From NCBI GenBank assembly GCA_964581535.1, contig CAZOOW010000004.1, positions 19,383 to 83,382 of the forward strand: DNA of 64,000 nucleotides, in the 5' to 3' direction. A model generated the notes under the pieces. That model was not told where the DNA came from, did no database searches, and worked only from the letters and a program-made list of their open reading frames with translations. Both the position numbers and the translations under genes were made by a program. The first letter of the stretch is position 1. Each line of letters opens with the position of its first letter. Origin of the DNA: CAZOOW01 sp964581535 (GTDB lineage Bacteria > Patescibacteriota > Saccharimonadia > Saccharimonadales > Saccharimonadaceae). Positions 1 to 8,428 of the stretch are shown piece after piece.

Positions 1-638
1 GTATAGGCGTCGGTTTTATCTGGATATGCCGCGCGGAATGTGTCAACAAATCCAGCATCGAGATAGTCTTGAAAACGTTCTCGCTCTTCGTCAGTAAACC
101 CGTGTTTGCCTATATTTGGTTTCGGATTCGCGAGGTCGATTTCCTGGTGCGCTACGTTCATATCGCCGCAATAAAGCACTGGTTTAGTTTTTTCGAGTTC
201 TTTCAAATATGCTAAACATGCTCGGTCCCAGCTATCGTATCGAAGGCTTAACCGGCTTAAGTCTCCTTTGCTGTTCGGCGTGTAGCAGGTCACGACCCAG
301 TACTTATCAAATTCAGCAGCGATAATCCGACCTTCACTATTGGGGTCTCCATACGTGTCACCCGTTACACCATAGGTTTCTATAATATCTTCAGGAAAGC
401 CATCAATATACCGAATTGCTTTGACTTTTGAAAAAATTGCCGTTCCACTATAGCCTTTTTTCACTGCGCTAAAAAAATGTTCGTGATACTGAGGAAAATC
501 TATCTCAAACTGACCGCGCTCAGCTTTGGTTTCTTGAAGGCATAAGATATCCGGATCATGCTCGGTGATGAACTGTTGCAACGCACCTTTATTCAAAACT
601 GCCCGTATTCCGTTCACATTCCAGCTGTAGAGTCTCAT
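1..638 (-). CDS. xth: Exodeoxyribonuclease III (3' end outside window)
   Basis: This is a Mg-dependent AP endonuclease and 3'-5' exonuclease of base excision repair. Reading leftward from the ATG at 636-638, the protein begins MRLYSWNVNGIRAV and contains the exonuclease-endonuclease-phosphatase motifs LCLQETKAERG (catalytic Glu), CYTPNSKGD and YCGDMNVAH (catalytic Asp and Asn). No stop occurs before base 1, so the C-terminus is cut by the window edge. A TATACT box (645-650) lies 6 nt before the start and there is no Shine-Dalgarno, so the mRNA is probably leaderless. The gene is divergent from the small gene at 730. The family assignment is secure. Confidence 0.93.
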   Translation of the reverse strand, partial: MRLYSWNVNGIRAVLNKGALQQFITEHDPDILCLQETKAERGQFEIDFPQYHEHFFSAVKKGYSGTAIFSKVKAIRYIDGFPEDIIETYGVTGDTYGDPNSEGRIIAAEFDKYWVVTCYTPNSKGDLSRLSLRYDSWDRACLAYLKELEKTKPVLYCGDMNVAHQEIDLANPKPNIGKHGFTDEERERFQDYLDAGFVDTFRAAYPDKTDAY

Positions 639-657
639 GTCACCAGTATACGTGATA

Positions 658-686
658 TTGTAAAAATATATCAAAGGTGTTAAAAT
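658..686 (+). promoter_or_regulatory. Sigma70-type promoter for the small gene at 730
   Basis: TTGTAA (658-663), a 17-nt spacer and TAAAAT (681-686) predict a leader of about 40 nt ahead of a Shine-Dalgarno-led gene. It lies back to back with the -10 box of xth (645-650). Confidence 0.55.
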
Positions 687-729
687 AACTTTGCATTTTT
701 ATCTGTTCCTACGACATGAAGGGATGAAG

Positions 730-945
730 ATGGGCGCTGAGAATGACATGTCGCCTCAGGCGATTGCAGCTAGGTGGGAGGAAGACGTCCGTCGTGCACA
801 AAATTTGATGGATGCACGTGAGGCGCGTCTGGCGGCTGAGCGCGAAGCTCCTAAGCCTGAGCAAACCCCTCGACCGGCTCGTTCCGGACCTGGTGCACAG
901 GCTGCGCCGCGCAATCACCGATTTGTTGGTGTGAAGCTTGGCTGA
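730..945 (+). CDS. Small hypothetical protein, 71 aa
   Basis: Unrecognised. The protein is mostly helical and charged in its first half (AIAARWEEDVRRAQNLMDAR), then Pro/Arg-rich, with a basic C-terminus; no Cys and no membrane segment. I chose ATG 730 because GAAGGG (718-723) sits at good Shine-Dalgarno distance; ATG 724 in the same frame is an alternative. The GC-rich codon use and strong ribosome site differ from the leaderless neighbours. It has its own promoter and is followed by a perfect GC hairpin, so it looks monocistronic. Function unknown. Confidence 0.6.
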   Translation: MGAENDMSPQAIAARWEEDVRRAQNLMDAREARLAAEREAPKPEQTPRPARSGPGAQAAPRNHRFVGVKLG

Positions 946-961
946 GCATCCACCAACTATG

Positions 962-981
962 GCCCCGGGCTTGCCCGGGGC
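962..981 (+). terminator. GC-rich hairpin between the 71-aa gene and pyrH
   Basis: GCCCCGGGC, TT, GCCCGGGGC form a perfect 9-bp inverted repeat just after the small gene. There is no T-run, so it may stabilise a 3' end or terminate inefficiently. Confidence 0.5.
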
Positions 982-1012
982 ACTTCCATTGATGTCGCGG
1001 TATACTATCTGT

Positions 1013-1714
1013 ATGTATAAACGAATTCTTCTAAAACTATCTGGCGAACAGCTACAGGGTGAAAAAACGAAAGGCTTCGACGCGGATCGGGCAAGGTGGA
1101 TAGCCGACCAGCTCAAGCCGCTTATCAGACACACACAAATCATCATCATGGTTGGTGGTGGAAACTTTGTACGTGGCGGTGAGGTGCAAGACGACTCAAT
1201 CAAGCGAGTTACAGCAGATAATGCAGGTATGCTCTCGACGTTAATTAACGCGACATTGCTGGCTGATGTGTTTAATGCATCTAGTGTACCTGCGAGAGCG
1301 CTCAGCAACATTGAAGCGAATCAAGTTGTCGATCAATATACATATCGTCGCGCGTTGTCCCATTTATCAAAAAACCGTATCGTCATCGTGGGCGGAGGTA
1401 TTGGTCGACCGTATCTTACGACGGACACTGCTGCCCTGTCGCTGGCACTTGAACTGGACTGTGACATAGTTATAAAAACAACCAAAGTCGATGGTGTCTA
1501 TGACAAAGATCCTATGAAGCATGATGATGCGAAGAAACTAGACAGCTTATCGCATGAGGACGCGCTGCTTAACGAAGATATCTCGGTCATGGACAAGGCT
1601 GCACTGTCACTCGCATTGGAGCAAAAAAAACCACTTATCATCTGCGATCTGTTAACGGACGGCAATATTGCCCGAGCCGTTCGCGGCGAAGATGTAGGTA
1701 CGCTTGTTCAATAG
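1013..1714 (+). CDS. pyrH: UMP kinase
   Basis: UMP kinase makes UDP from UMP with ATP and belongs to the amino-acid-kinase fold. The start MYKRILLKLSGEQL, the glycine-rich VGGGNFVRGG and the TTDTAALSLALEL and TTKVDGVYDKDP segments are characteristic. At 233 aa it has normal length. The open frame continues upstream to 938, but ATG 1013 begins the conserved sequence and follows a TATACT box (1001-1006) by 6 nt, pointing to a leaderless mRNA. Its 3' end overlaps the convergent smpB by 7 bp. No other pyrimidine synthesis gene is nearby, which fits a salvage lifestyle. Confidence 0.95.
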   Translation: MYKRILLKLSGEQLQGEKTKGFDADRARWIADQLKPLIRHTQIIIMVGGGNFVRGGEVQDDSIKRVTADNAGMLSTLINATLLADVFNASSVPARALSNIEANQVVDQYTYRRALSHLSKNRIVIVGGGIGRPYLTTDTAALSLALELDCDIVIKTTKVDGVYDKDPMKHDDAKKLDSLSHEDALLNEDISVMDKAALSLALEQKKPLIICDLLTDGNIARAVRGEDVGTLVQ

Positions 1715-2163
1715 CTTCGACGTGAGTCACGTTCGGTATCACGTTTTTTGATAGCCTGTCTTTTATCGTATCTTTTTTTACCTTTTCCAACGGCGATAAC
1801 GAGTTTTATATATCTGCCTGATGCTAATAGTTTGGTAGGGACAATGCTCATTCCCTGCTTTTTACGTTCCGTAAGTTGTTCGATCTCACGCCGTTTTGCG
1901 AGCAGCTTTCGCGGCGATGAATCGACAGTTCGCGAGCCGCTCGTACCTTTCTCGTTAATTTTCAGGCTAAAACTCGCATTATGTAGCCAGAGCTCGCCAG
2001 CTCGGAGCTGCACATAACTGCCTTTGAGCTGAATATGCCCGTCTCGTGCTGCCCTAACTTCCCGACCGTTTAAACGTAGGCCAACCACAAGTTCATCCCC
2101 GAGCTCATAGTCATAGCGAGCTCGTCTATTGACGACTACCGGTGGTTTTGGCTGTTTTTTCAT
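1708..2163 (-). CDS. smpB: SsrA-binding protein SmpB
   Basis: SmpB binds tmRNA and delivers it to stalled ribosomes in trans-translation. The 151-aa protein has the expected beta-barrel core (NRRARYDYELGDELVVGLRLNGREVRAAR), the LKGSYVQLRAGELWLHNASF segment and a basic tail (KRYDKRQAIKKRDTERD) that would enter the mRNA channel. TACAAT precedes the ATG by 9 nt with no Shine-Dalgarno, so it is probably leaderless. No tmRNA gene was identified in the window. Confidence 0.95.
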   Translation of the reverse strand: MKKQPKPPVVVNRRARYDYELGDELVVGLRLNGREVRAARDGHIQLKGSYVQLRAGELWLHNASFSLKINEKGTSGSRTVDSSPRKLLAKRREIEQLTERKKQGMSIVPTKLLASGRYIKLVIAVGKGKKRYDKRQAIKKRDTERDSRRSY

Positions 2164-2217
2164 ACCATACTCATTGTACCAGAGGTAGTCTCGAGATGTA
2201 GTACACTAGAAATAGTT

Positions 2218-3753
2218 ATGGATACAACTAAAAACCGTGATGAGCTAAACGAGATTATCCCGGGTGTCGTTGAGGCGTATGAGTCGCTGAAAACGAAAAA
2301 CGGTATGGGAATCTACACCAGCAACGGTTCGTTTTATAACCACACGTTTTTTGGCCGCGATAACGCAATGGCGGCGAAATTCGTCACTGACTTCGATCAC
2401 GCGGTGACGCGAGAGACTATCATCGCGCTCGCTTCGTTGCAAGGTACCGAGGACAATCCGGTGACTCAAGAGGCTCTCGGACGCATACACCATGAATATC
2501 GCGATCTAAAAACATGGCAAGGCAGTTGGTTAGAGCGACGGGTTATCAAATTTTTCCTCCCCCGATGGGGCGGCAGCAACAAACAACTACTCACCTACTA
2601 CGCGCTCGATACGACAGCACTTTTTATTCGACTTGTTAACAAATACGTTAAACGGGTCGATAAATCGTTGCTTGATCATGTGATAACCAACCAAAGCGGT
2701 GAAAAGTATACTATCGCCGAAGCACTGGCCAGGGCAGCAGATTGGATGTGCTCACAGGTCGATGAAACGAATCACCTTGTTGCGTATCGCACCAATCCAA
2801 AAGCGCTACCATATCAAACGTTTCAGGACAGCTCGACTGCTTTTCCGCGTCCGGATGGAAGTCTGGCGAATTTTCGAGCACCAATTGCCTTCACTGAAAT
2901 ACAAGCCTTTGCTATAGATGCGCTGGACGACGCGACACGCCTGCTTAGCCATCATGATCGACGACATCAGTGGCAGGATGTTTCGAACAAAATGCGTCAT
3001 GCCCTGCTCCGAAATTTTTGGAGCGATGATATAGACTTTTTCGGAAGTGCTATCGATAAAGTTGGGCTAGTGGAAATGCCCGCGGTAGCTGCCGGGTGGA
3101 CGCTAAATACCTCTTTTTGGGACGAGCTGGATGACGATATGTATCGTCACACAGTGTCTGCTATCGTTACCAAGCTGTTTTCGGAAGAGTTCCTGACGCC
3201 AGTCGGACTGCGGACTCGCTCTCTGACGGCACCGCAACCACTACCGGGCGTGGTTGAGTACCATGGCAGACTAAGTGTCTGGCCGATGTTTACTTTTATG
3301 GTAATTGAAGGCCTGCGTCGTCATCGCCTACATCGTCTAGCTGAGCAGCTAGAAAACCGTTTGATTAATGGTATTAACGCTAGCGGAGAGTTTGAAGAAT
3401 TTTTTGTGGTTGATGGGGGTGGCCATCTGCTGAAATCTGTCAAAGGCTCCCGAGCAGAGGTCAAGGTTGATGCCCAAATGTACCCTGAAAAATACATAGC
3501 ATTTACCGTCATCCCTTCTATGGTACTTGCTAAGCGAGCACACAACAAAAAACATACATGGCCGAGCACGTCCTCTACTTGGCGTAACGAGCTGGAGGAT
3601 GAGGTTTTGTCCCGCATTGACAATGTTGAGCGTGTTGAGCCTGGAAAAGCTCGAGACACGGTTCCTGCAGTCATACCTACAAAGTTTCGTCGCGTTCGAG
3701 GGAACTTACGAACGATGTCGTATTTTCTTAGTGAATATAAGAGGATGAAATGA
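2218..3753 (+). CDS. Glycogen-debranching-type (alpha/alpha)6 glycosidase
   Basis: A 511-aa cytoplasmic protein resembling amylo-alpha-1,6-glucosidase and GH15-like six-hairpin enzymes. Residues 30-55 (GMGIYTSNGSFYNHTFFGRDNAMAA, key residues Arg-Asp-Asn) form the typical substrate-binding loop. Later Trp/Tyr-rich segments (WPMFTFMVIEGLRRHR, YPEKYIAFTVIPSMVLA) match helical repeats. The likely role is trimming alpha-glucans, but the exact substrate is not evident. TACACT (2202-2207) lies 10 nt before ATG, suggesting a near-leaderless transcript. The stop overlaps the next start by ATGA, so it forms an operon with the GT4 gene. Confidence 0.7.
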   Translation: MDTTKNRDELNEIIPGVVEAYESLKTKNGMGIYTSNGSFYNHTFFGRDNAMAAKFVTDFDHAVTRETIIALASLQGTEDNPVTQEALGRIHHEYRDLKTWQGSWLERRVIKFFLPRWGGSNKQLLTYYALDTTALFIRLVNKYVKRVDKSLLDHVITNQSGEKYTIAEALARAADWMCSQVDETNHLVAYRTNPKALPYQTFQDSSTAFPRPDGSLANFRAPIAFTEIQAFAIDALDDATRLLSHHDRRHQWQDVSNKMRHALLRNFWSDDIDFFGSAIDKVGLVEMPAVAAGWTLNTSFWDELDDDMYRHTVSAIVTKLFSEEFLTPVGLRTRSLTAPQPLPGVVEYHGRLSVWPMFTFMVIEGLRRHRLHRLAEQLENRLINGINASGEFEEFFVVDGGGHLLKSVKGSRAEVKVDAQMYPEKYIAFTVIPSMVLAKRAHNKKHTWPSTSSTWRNELEDEVLSRIDNVERVEPGKARDTVPAVIPTKFRRVRGNLRTMSYFLSEYKRMK

Positions 3754-4751
3754 TGCGAATTACCCAAGTATCCGAAAGCACATTTACCGTAAAGGGGCAC
3801 GGCGTACATACGGCTTTTATGGAGCTCACTGCAGCGCTGAAAAAACACCCTGGATTGCTGGTGCAAGTGAATAAATTCGGCAATGCCGATATCACACATA
3901 TTCATACAGTAGGTGCATTTTCCCTTGCGTTTCTACTTTTCAGTGGCGGTCGAAAAATTGTTTCGGCCCATGTGGTGCCGGAGTCCCTGCGGGGGAGTAT
4001 TGTTGGTGCAAATATTTGGATGCCAGTGGCACGGTGGTATTTACGATGGTTTTATAACCGAGCCGATGTTGTTTTGGCTGTGTCTGACGCGACAAAAAAA
4101 GAGCTCATTCGACTTGGGGTCAGATCGCCTATCGAAGTCGTCTATAATCTCATAGATACGGATAAATATCACACGACGAAGCAAGATACGTTACGTGCGC
4201 GAAAACACCTTGGCATAACGGACAAGGAATGGGTTGTCGTCAGTGCCGGTCAGGTGCAACCGAGAAAGCGAATAGACAGTTTCGTTGCCGCTGCAGCTAA
4301 ATGTCCTGATATGAAGTTCATATGGGTTGGTGGCATGCCATTCGGAAAGTTGGCGGCGGATAATCATGCTATGCAAAGTGCTATCGACAATGCTCCAAAC
4401 AACGTTTTGTTTACAGGAGTGCTTGAGCACGAAAGAGTCAGACCATACTACCAAGCCGCAGATGTGTTTTGGTTGCCTTCAGCGCAAGAAACGTTCGGGC
4501 TAGTTGTTGTCGAAGCGGCCGCTAGTGGGCTGCCGGTTGTTTTACGAGATATTCCGGACTACAAAGAGACGTTCTCTGAAAATGCGGTGATGGGAAATGA
4601 AGAAAATTTTGTCGATTTGCTGCGGCGGCTACGTGATGATAAAGCATTTTACGCCACTCAAAAGAAAAAAGCCGGAGAGATAGTACGACAATTTGGTCCA
4701 GAAAACGGCGTCAAGCGCGTTCTGCAAGTATATAAAGAGTTGATTCGTTAA
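3750..4751 (+). CDS. GT4 family glycosyltransferase
   Basis: A 333-aa retaining glycosyltransferase with GT-B fold. The C-terminal nucleotide-sugar domain is clear: VVSAGQVQPRKRIDSFV, then FWLPSAQETFGLVVVEAAASGLPVV, which carries the E-x7-E motif of GT4. The N-terminal domain (VHTAFMELTAAL, ITHIHTVGAFSLAF) is shorter than usual. Start overlaps the upstream glycosidase stop (ATGATG), so translation is coupled. Acceptor and donor are unknown; context suggests glycan or glycolipid metabolism. Confidence 0.85.
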   Translation: MMRITQVSESTFTVKGHGVHTAFMELTAALKKHPGLLVQVNKFGNADITHIHTVGAFSLAFLLFSGGRKIVSAHVVPESLRGSIVGANIWMPVARWYLRWFYNRADVVLAVSDATKKELIRLGVRSPIEVVYNLIDTDKYHTTKQDTLRARKHLGITDKEWVVVSAGQVQPRKRIDSFVAAAAKCPDMKFIWVGGMPFGKLAADNHAMQSAIDNAPNNVLFTGVLEHERVRPYYQAADVFWLPSAQETFGLVVVEAAASGLPVVLRDIPDYKETFSENAVMGNEENFVDLLRRLRDDKAFYATQKKKAGEIVRQFGPENGVKRVLQVYKELIR

Positions 4752-4773
4752 AGGGTCTCGCGCCTAGCTTTGC

Positions 4774-5865
4774 CTATTCGTTTTCTGCGTCGCGAAACGT
4801 GTCTTTAACGGTGTTCCATATACTCGGATCGCCGTGTACTTTGCGCCAGTACCACCATTCACCGCCCCACGTATAGATTTCTTTTTTTCCAATCTCTCTG
4901 GCGAAGAGGACATTGTCTTTAATCTGCCATGGACTCATAGAGATGTCCTGCTCCTGTATACTCAAGTCTTTTGTGTCTCTCGGCCCCCATGGCTCGAGTT
5001 GCAGCTCGTGTATGTAGATATCGCGGCCTGTCATAGCCTTAATAACGACGGCTCGGGCCCGATGATACCAGATAGGAGTGGGGTAGATGATATAGTTTTT
5101 TGAGGGAAAAATCTTTTCGTTCCAGACGACACGGTAGACGGAATAACCAAATTTGTCAGGCCATGGCCCAAATACGGGAAGCCCATGCTGATCACTGAGA
5201 CTCATCCAGACCGGTTTCTTGGTGATTGCCTTCACCATATCGTATTCCTCCTGGAGACGGACCCTGTCGGCTCGGTCGCACATACCGAACCAGTCATTTT
5301 TTCCTTCATTCTCAAGCTGCCAGTTTATAACCGTAGGATTGTTCTCGTAGCGTTTCACGACAGTTTTGATGTAGCTGTACATCGCTTGCTTCCAGGCTCC
5401 TCCAACGAGCATATTTGCCCACTGCGGCTGATGACACTCCGGCCAGCGCGGTTGACGTAGTCCGATGGCGAGACTGACGGTCGCTCCCCGTTTTGCAGCT
5501 TCTTCTATTTGCCAATCAAGTGTTGAGAAGTCGTGCGTCCCACGAACCGGCTCGTGCAGATCCCAGTAACTCATCAGCCGGTAGTGTTTGATCTGCATAT
5601 CATCAAGAAGTGCTAAGTAGTTCGCTTTCCAGTCGAGACCAAGCTCTTTGGCGCGTTTTTCCGAAAAACTTACACCAAACTGGGGGTTCTTAACTGGCGG
5701 AAAGATTATTGGGTTCCAGAGCGGGGCGCTATACATAAGAACGAGTAACGTTCCAATGACGACGATTAGCCAGTGCCACCATCTTGACGGAAGATATTTT
5801 TGCCACAATGGCTGATGATAAGCTTTTTTTACGGTTTTTTTACGTTTTTTCTGAGGTTTTTTCAT
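4774..5865 (-). CDS. Membrane-anchored clan-A glycoside hydrolase (GH5-like)
   Basis: A 363-aa protein with a Lys-rich cytoplasmic start, one membrane segment at about residues 30-50 (LIVVIGTLLVLMYSA) and an extracytoplasmic TIM barrel. INWQLENEG (N186-E187) fits the acid/base Asn-Glu pair and IYIHELQLEPWG (E287 or E291) the nucleophile of clan GH-A. AIGLRQPRWPECHQP is a further barrel strand. It presumably cleaves a surface glycan; the substrate cannot be told. It is convergent with the GT4 gene and divergent from the next glycosyltransferase. TAAAAT and TACACT boxes lie 13-18 nt upstream of the ATG. Confidence 0.75.
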   Translation of the reverse strand: MKKPQKKRKKTVKKAYHQPLWQKYLPSRWWHWLIVVIGTLLVLMYSAPLWNPIIFPPVKNPQFGVSFSEKRAKELGLDWKANYLALLDDMQIKHYRLMSYWDLHEPVRGTHDFSTLDWQIEEAAKRGATVSLAIGLRQPRWPECHQPQWANMLVGGAWKQAMYSYIKTVVKRYENNPTVINWQLENEGKNDWFGMCDRADRVRLQEEYDMVKAITKKPVWMSLSDQHGLPVFGPWPDKFGYSVYRVVWNEKIFPSKNYIIYPTPIWYHRARAVVIKAMTGRDIYIHELQLEPWGPRDTKDLSIQEQDISMSPWQIKDNVLFAREIGKKEIYTWGGEWWYWRKVHGDPSIWNTVKDTFRDAENE

Positions 5866-5961
5866 AAGCGTTATTTGATTTTAAGTGTAGCCTACCATAT
5901 AGGAATTTGCCAGTCGTATACCTCAAAGCCAGTGGCAAAATGCTATACTAGTCCTCAAGAA

Positions 5962-7257
5962 ATGAAAATAGGATTATTCACCGACACCTATCTGCCGTCT
6001 ATTAATGGCGTCGTTTTCGTTGTTGATTCTCTGAAGCGTGAGCTTGAAGAACTCGGCCACGAGGTCTATGTGTTTTGCCCTGCCAGTTCGCTACGCCGCG
6101 GTAAGTATGTTGAAGAGCTAGAAGAAGACGAGCGGGTTATTCGGTTCCCGAGCGTGAAAGGCGCTTTTTATGATGACTATGACACAAGCATATTCTTTCC
6201 GCCGCTCGTACTGTCCCGAGTTCGCGAGCTAGAGCTCGATATCATCCATATCTTTACACCTGGTCAGGTAGGCCTGATGGGGATACAAGCTGCTTGGCGC
6301 ACTGAAACCCCAATGGTTATCCAGCACTGCACAGATATCTATGAGTTCGTTGAGCATTATCCGGCTGTGCTGCCAGGCGCTTTAGCGTTACTAGGTATTA
6401 TCATGCCGTTTACTGTCAAGCTTGGTGGAAAAGATATGCGTGAAATCCTTAAACTCTACCGTCCGCGCCGCGGCGTAACTCGCTGGAACCAGGATATTAT
6501 CGAAAAAGCCGTTACTATCGTCTACAGCCGAGCAGACGCGGTTATAACACTGAGCCGAAAGAGTCGTGACCAGCTTATTGGCTGGCAGACCGAAGACCGA
6601 TATCGATATCCCGTTGTCATGATGCCAAACGGTGTCACGCCGATTCCAAAAGCGACTAAGTCGGATATCCAAGCATTCAAAATGAATTGGGGTATTGATA
6701 GCGATGATGAGGTATTTGGGTTTGTAGGACGTCTAGGTGAGGAAAAGAACTTGCCGTTACTAATCGAAGCGCTCGGGTATGTTCTAGAGGCGCGTCCAAA
6801 AGCACGACTACTTTTCGTTGGTGATTTTGAATTCCGAGAGGAGCTGGAGCAAATGGCACGCGAAACTGATTATTCGCAGCGGATAACATTTACCGGCGCA
6901 TTGCAGCGAGAAAAACTTGGCGTTGCCTTCGGGGCGATGAAACTATTCACCTTCCCTTCCATGAAAGACACACAGGCGTGGGTGTTGCATGAAGCCACCC
7001 AGTTCGGGCTACCGGTAGTGATGTGTGATCCAAACCTTTCTGAAGTCGTTTTCGACGGTAAAAATGGTGCTATCGTTGAAAATTCTCCATCGGCGTTTGC
7101 AGATGCTATTGTTGATCTACTCTCGGATGATAAAAAATACGCAGCCTATAGTGAGCAGAGTAAAAAAAATGCCAGCAAATTTACCGTACGGGGTCAGGTT
7201 GGAAAGCTAGAAAAACTCTACGAAGAAGTGCTGAACGAACGAGCTCGCCGGTTATAG
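5962..7257 (+). CDS. GT4 glycosyltransferase, diglucosyl/glycolipid-synthase type
   Basis: A 431-aa GT-B enzyme. MKIGLFTDTYLPSINGVV with its Gly-Val loop is typical of the GT4 branch that glycosylates diacylglycerol or phosphatidylinositol. The C-domain shows GFVGRLGEEKNLPLLIEAL and FPSMKDTQAWVLHEATQFGLPVV (E-x7-E position partly altered to D..E). The open frame extends to 5800, but ATG 5962 begins the conserved fold and follows TATACT (5944-5949) by 12 nt. Membrane glycolipid synthesis is a likely role; acceptor unproven. Confidence 0.85.
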   Translation: MKIGLFTDTYLPSINGVVFVVDSLKRELEELGHEVYVFCPASSLRRGKYVEELEEDERVIRFPSVKGAFYDDYDTSIFFPPLVLSRVRELELDIIHIFTPGQVGLMGIQAAWRTETPMVIQHCTDIYEFVEHYPAVLPGALALLGIIMPFTVKLGGKDMREILKLYRPRRGVTRWNQDIIEKAVTIVYSRADAVITLSRKSRDQLIGWQTEDRYRYPVVMMPNGVTPIPKATKSDIQAFKMNWGIDSDDEVFGFVGRLGEEKNLPLLIEALGYVLEARPKARLLFVGDFEFREELEQMARETDYSQRITFTGALQREKLGVAFGAMKLFTFPSMKDTQAWVLHEATQFGLPVVMCDPNLSEVVFDGKNGAIVENSPSAFADAIVDLLSDDKKYAAYSEQSKKNASKFTVRGQVGKLEKLYEEVLNERARRL

Positions 7258-7809
7258 CTAGTAATCAATCCCCTTGTTAGCGAGATAGCCATTATCAAAA
7301 TGGTGTTTTCTTTTTTTCATTTCCGTGACAATGTCGACGCTGCCATGAAGATCAGACGGAAAGCCTCTACCCGTCATGCATAGGCTGGTTGTTGGCGCGA
7401 GTGCGGAAAGAAGCGTTGTATAGCTGTCTTTTGGAAGCAACCCATCGCCGACGGCATTATTTATCTCGTCGCAGATGACGAGGTCGTAGTTTCCAGAATG
7501 GGCGCACTCGAGTGCAAAGTTGAATGTCGTTTCAGCCTGCTGCTTGTGCTCACTTTCACTCGCTTCAGAGCTGAGTTCGCCGGCTTCATAAAAACCCATA
7601 CCGCCTTTGTAAAAATCAAATCGTTTTTCGTAGAGCGGCATGATGTCACGGATAAATTGATGCTCGGCTACATCCCACAACTTTATGAACTGAATGTAGG
7701 CAACTTTTTTACCAGCGCCGAGAGCACGAACTAGTAACCCTAGGCTGGCGCTCGTTTTACCTTTGCCTTCACCCGTAAACACCAAAATAACTCGCTGCTT
7801 CTGTTTCAT
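7258..7809 (-). CDS. CobO/BtuR-type corrinoid adenosyltransferase-like P-loop ATPase
   Basis: A 183-aa protein matching the CobA/CobO/BtuR fold: Walker A GEGKGKTSAS near the N-terminus, AYIQFIK, LVICDEINNAV (Walker B), CMTGRGFP and the conserved end VTEMKKRKHHFDNGYLANKGIDY. Known members adenosylate cob(I)alamin or cobyrinic acid. No corrinoid genes are visible here, so the real substrate is uncertain. I start at MKQKQRVILVFTGEG because a TACACT box sits 9 nt upstream, suggesting leaderless mRNA; the frame extends 36 codons further without conserved residues. Confidence 0.78.
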   Translation of the reverse strand: MKQKQRVILVFTGEGKGKTSASLGLLVRALGAGKKVAYIQFIKLWDVAEHQFIRDIMPLYEKRFDFYKGGMGFYEAGELSSEASESEHKQQAETTFNFALECAHSGNYDLVICDEINNAVGDGLLPKDSYTTLLSALAPTTSLCMTGRGFPSDLHGSVDIVTEMKKRKHHFDNGYLANKGIDY

Positions 7810-7861
7810 ATGGTTACTAGTGTAGCGTAGATAGCGTAACGCGGGACTATTTGATGGGCTT

Positions 7862-8047
7862 CTAGTCGGTAAATTCGAGCTCTTGATCGAACAGGTCGGC
7901 GAAACGTTCGAGTTCATTGTATATTTCGCTCACATCTTCACCTTCACTGCGGGCTCTCTCGAGCTCATGTATGATATCAGCGTCGATCGGCAACATCTCG
8001 AAACGGCTTTTGCTACTGTTTATTGGCAAATCAAAAAGTGCTTCCAT
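7862..8047 (-). CDS. Small acidic hypothetical protein, 61 aa
   Basis: Unrecognised. The protein is acidic and probably helical (IIHELERARSEGEDVSEIYNELERF). It has a strong Shine-Dalgarno, AGAGGAG, 6 nt before ATG, unlike the leaderless gene downstream. It is the first gene after the structured RNA terminator at 8107-8140, so that RNA could be its regulatory leader. No Cys, His clusters or membrane segment. Confidence 0.65.
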   Translation of the reverse strand: MEALFDLPINSSKSRFEMLPIDADIIHELERARSEGEDVSEIYNELERFADLFDQELEFTD

Positions 8048-8106
8048 GTTTGTCTCCTCTTATGTTGCTTTTACTATGAATGAACCGAAAGCATAATGCT
8101 AGTGCA

Positions 8107-8140
8107 AAATAAAAATACCCCACTCGTTCAACGAGCGGGG
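8107..8140 (-). terminator. Intrinsic terminator of the structured RNA
   Basis: On the minus strand CCCCGCTCGTT pairs with AACGAGTGGGG and is followed by TATTTTTATTTT. This sets the strand and 3' end of the RNA transcribed from 8363. Confidence 0.85.
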
Positions 8141-8363
8141 CGGCCTGGAGCGCAGCTTGAATGCATGAGTCTGTGCTCCCCAGCACGACATGCGCGGCAC
8201 TCCAGGCCTATCCTGCCCCCCGGCAGGATTATGTGGTGCTCTCCGGTGACAAGGACGCTTATCCTTGATATCGGTGCACCTGAATATGTGCTACTCAGCA
8301 CTGAGACACGCCAGCTGCGCGTCGGCCGTTCGCATTAGCGGTGCGATAAACTTGTGCTTATCT
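8108..8363 (-). ncRNA. Structured non-coding RNA of about 250 nt, unknown family
   Basis: A near-consensus promoter (8370-8398) and an intrinsic terminator (8107-8140) bracket about 250 nt with no credible reading frame. Minus-strand hairpins include ATCCTGCC/GGCAGGAT closed by GGGG, AAGGA/TCCTT inside a longer GGTGC/GCACC stem, and GGCCTGGAG/CTCCAGGCC next to the terminator. I found none of the core motifs of RNase P RNA, tmRNA, SRP RNA or 6S RNA. It may be a stand-alone sRNA or a long leader with terminator for the 61-aa gene at 7862-8047. Function is unknown. Confidence 0.65.
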
Positions 8364-8369
8364 AGTATA

Positions 8370-8398
8370 ATCATAGCATACTAGTAATATATTGTCAA
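8370..8398 (-). promoter_or_regulatory. Strong sigma70 promoter of the structured RNA
   Basis: TTGACA (8393-8398), exactly 17 nt, then TATGAT (8370-8375), with a second TATACT at 8364-8369. It is one of the best consensus promoters in the window. It is divergent from the -10 of the ABC-F gene. Confidence 0.85.
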
Positions 8399-8428
8399 TT
8401 ATTATGTATGATATAATTTACCTCTGTT

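Noticed and set aside
691..729. TTG start for the 71-aa gene
   Set aside because: It has no ribosome site and lies just after the -10 box; ATG 730 has a Shine-Dalgarno.
8096..8338. 80-aa plus-strand frame
   Set aside because: It is antisense to the structured RNA, lacks a ribosome site and mirrors hairpin arms.
8108..8363. 6S, SRP or RNase P RNA
   Set aside because: The single long hairpin of 6S, the GGAA-type SRP loop and the RNase P core were not found by eye; a covariance search is still needed.
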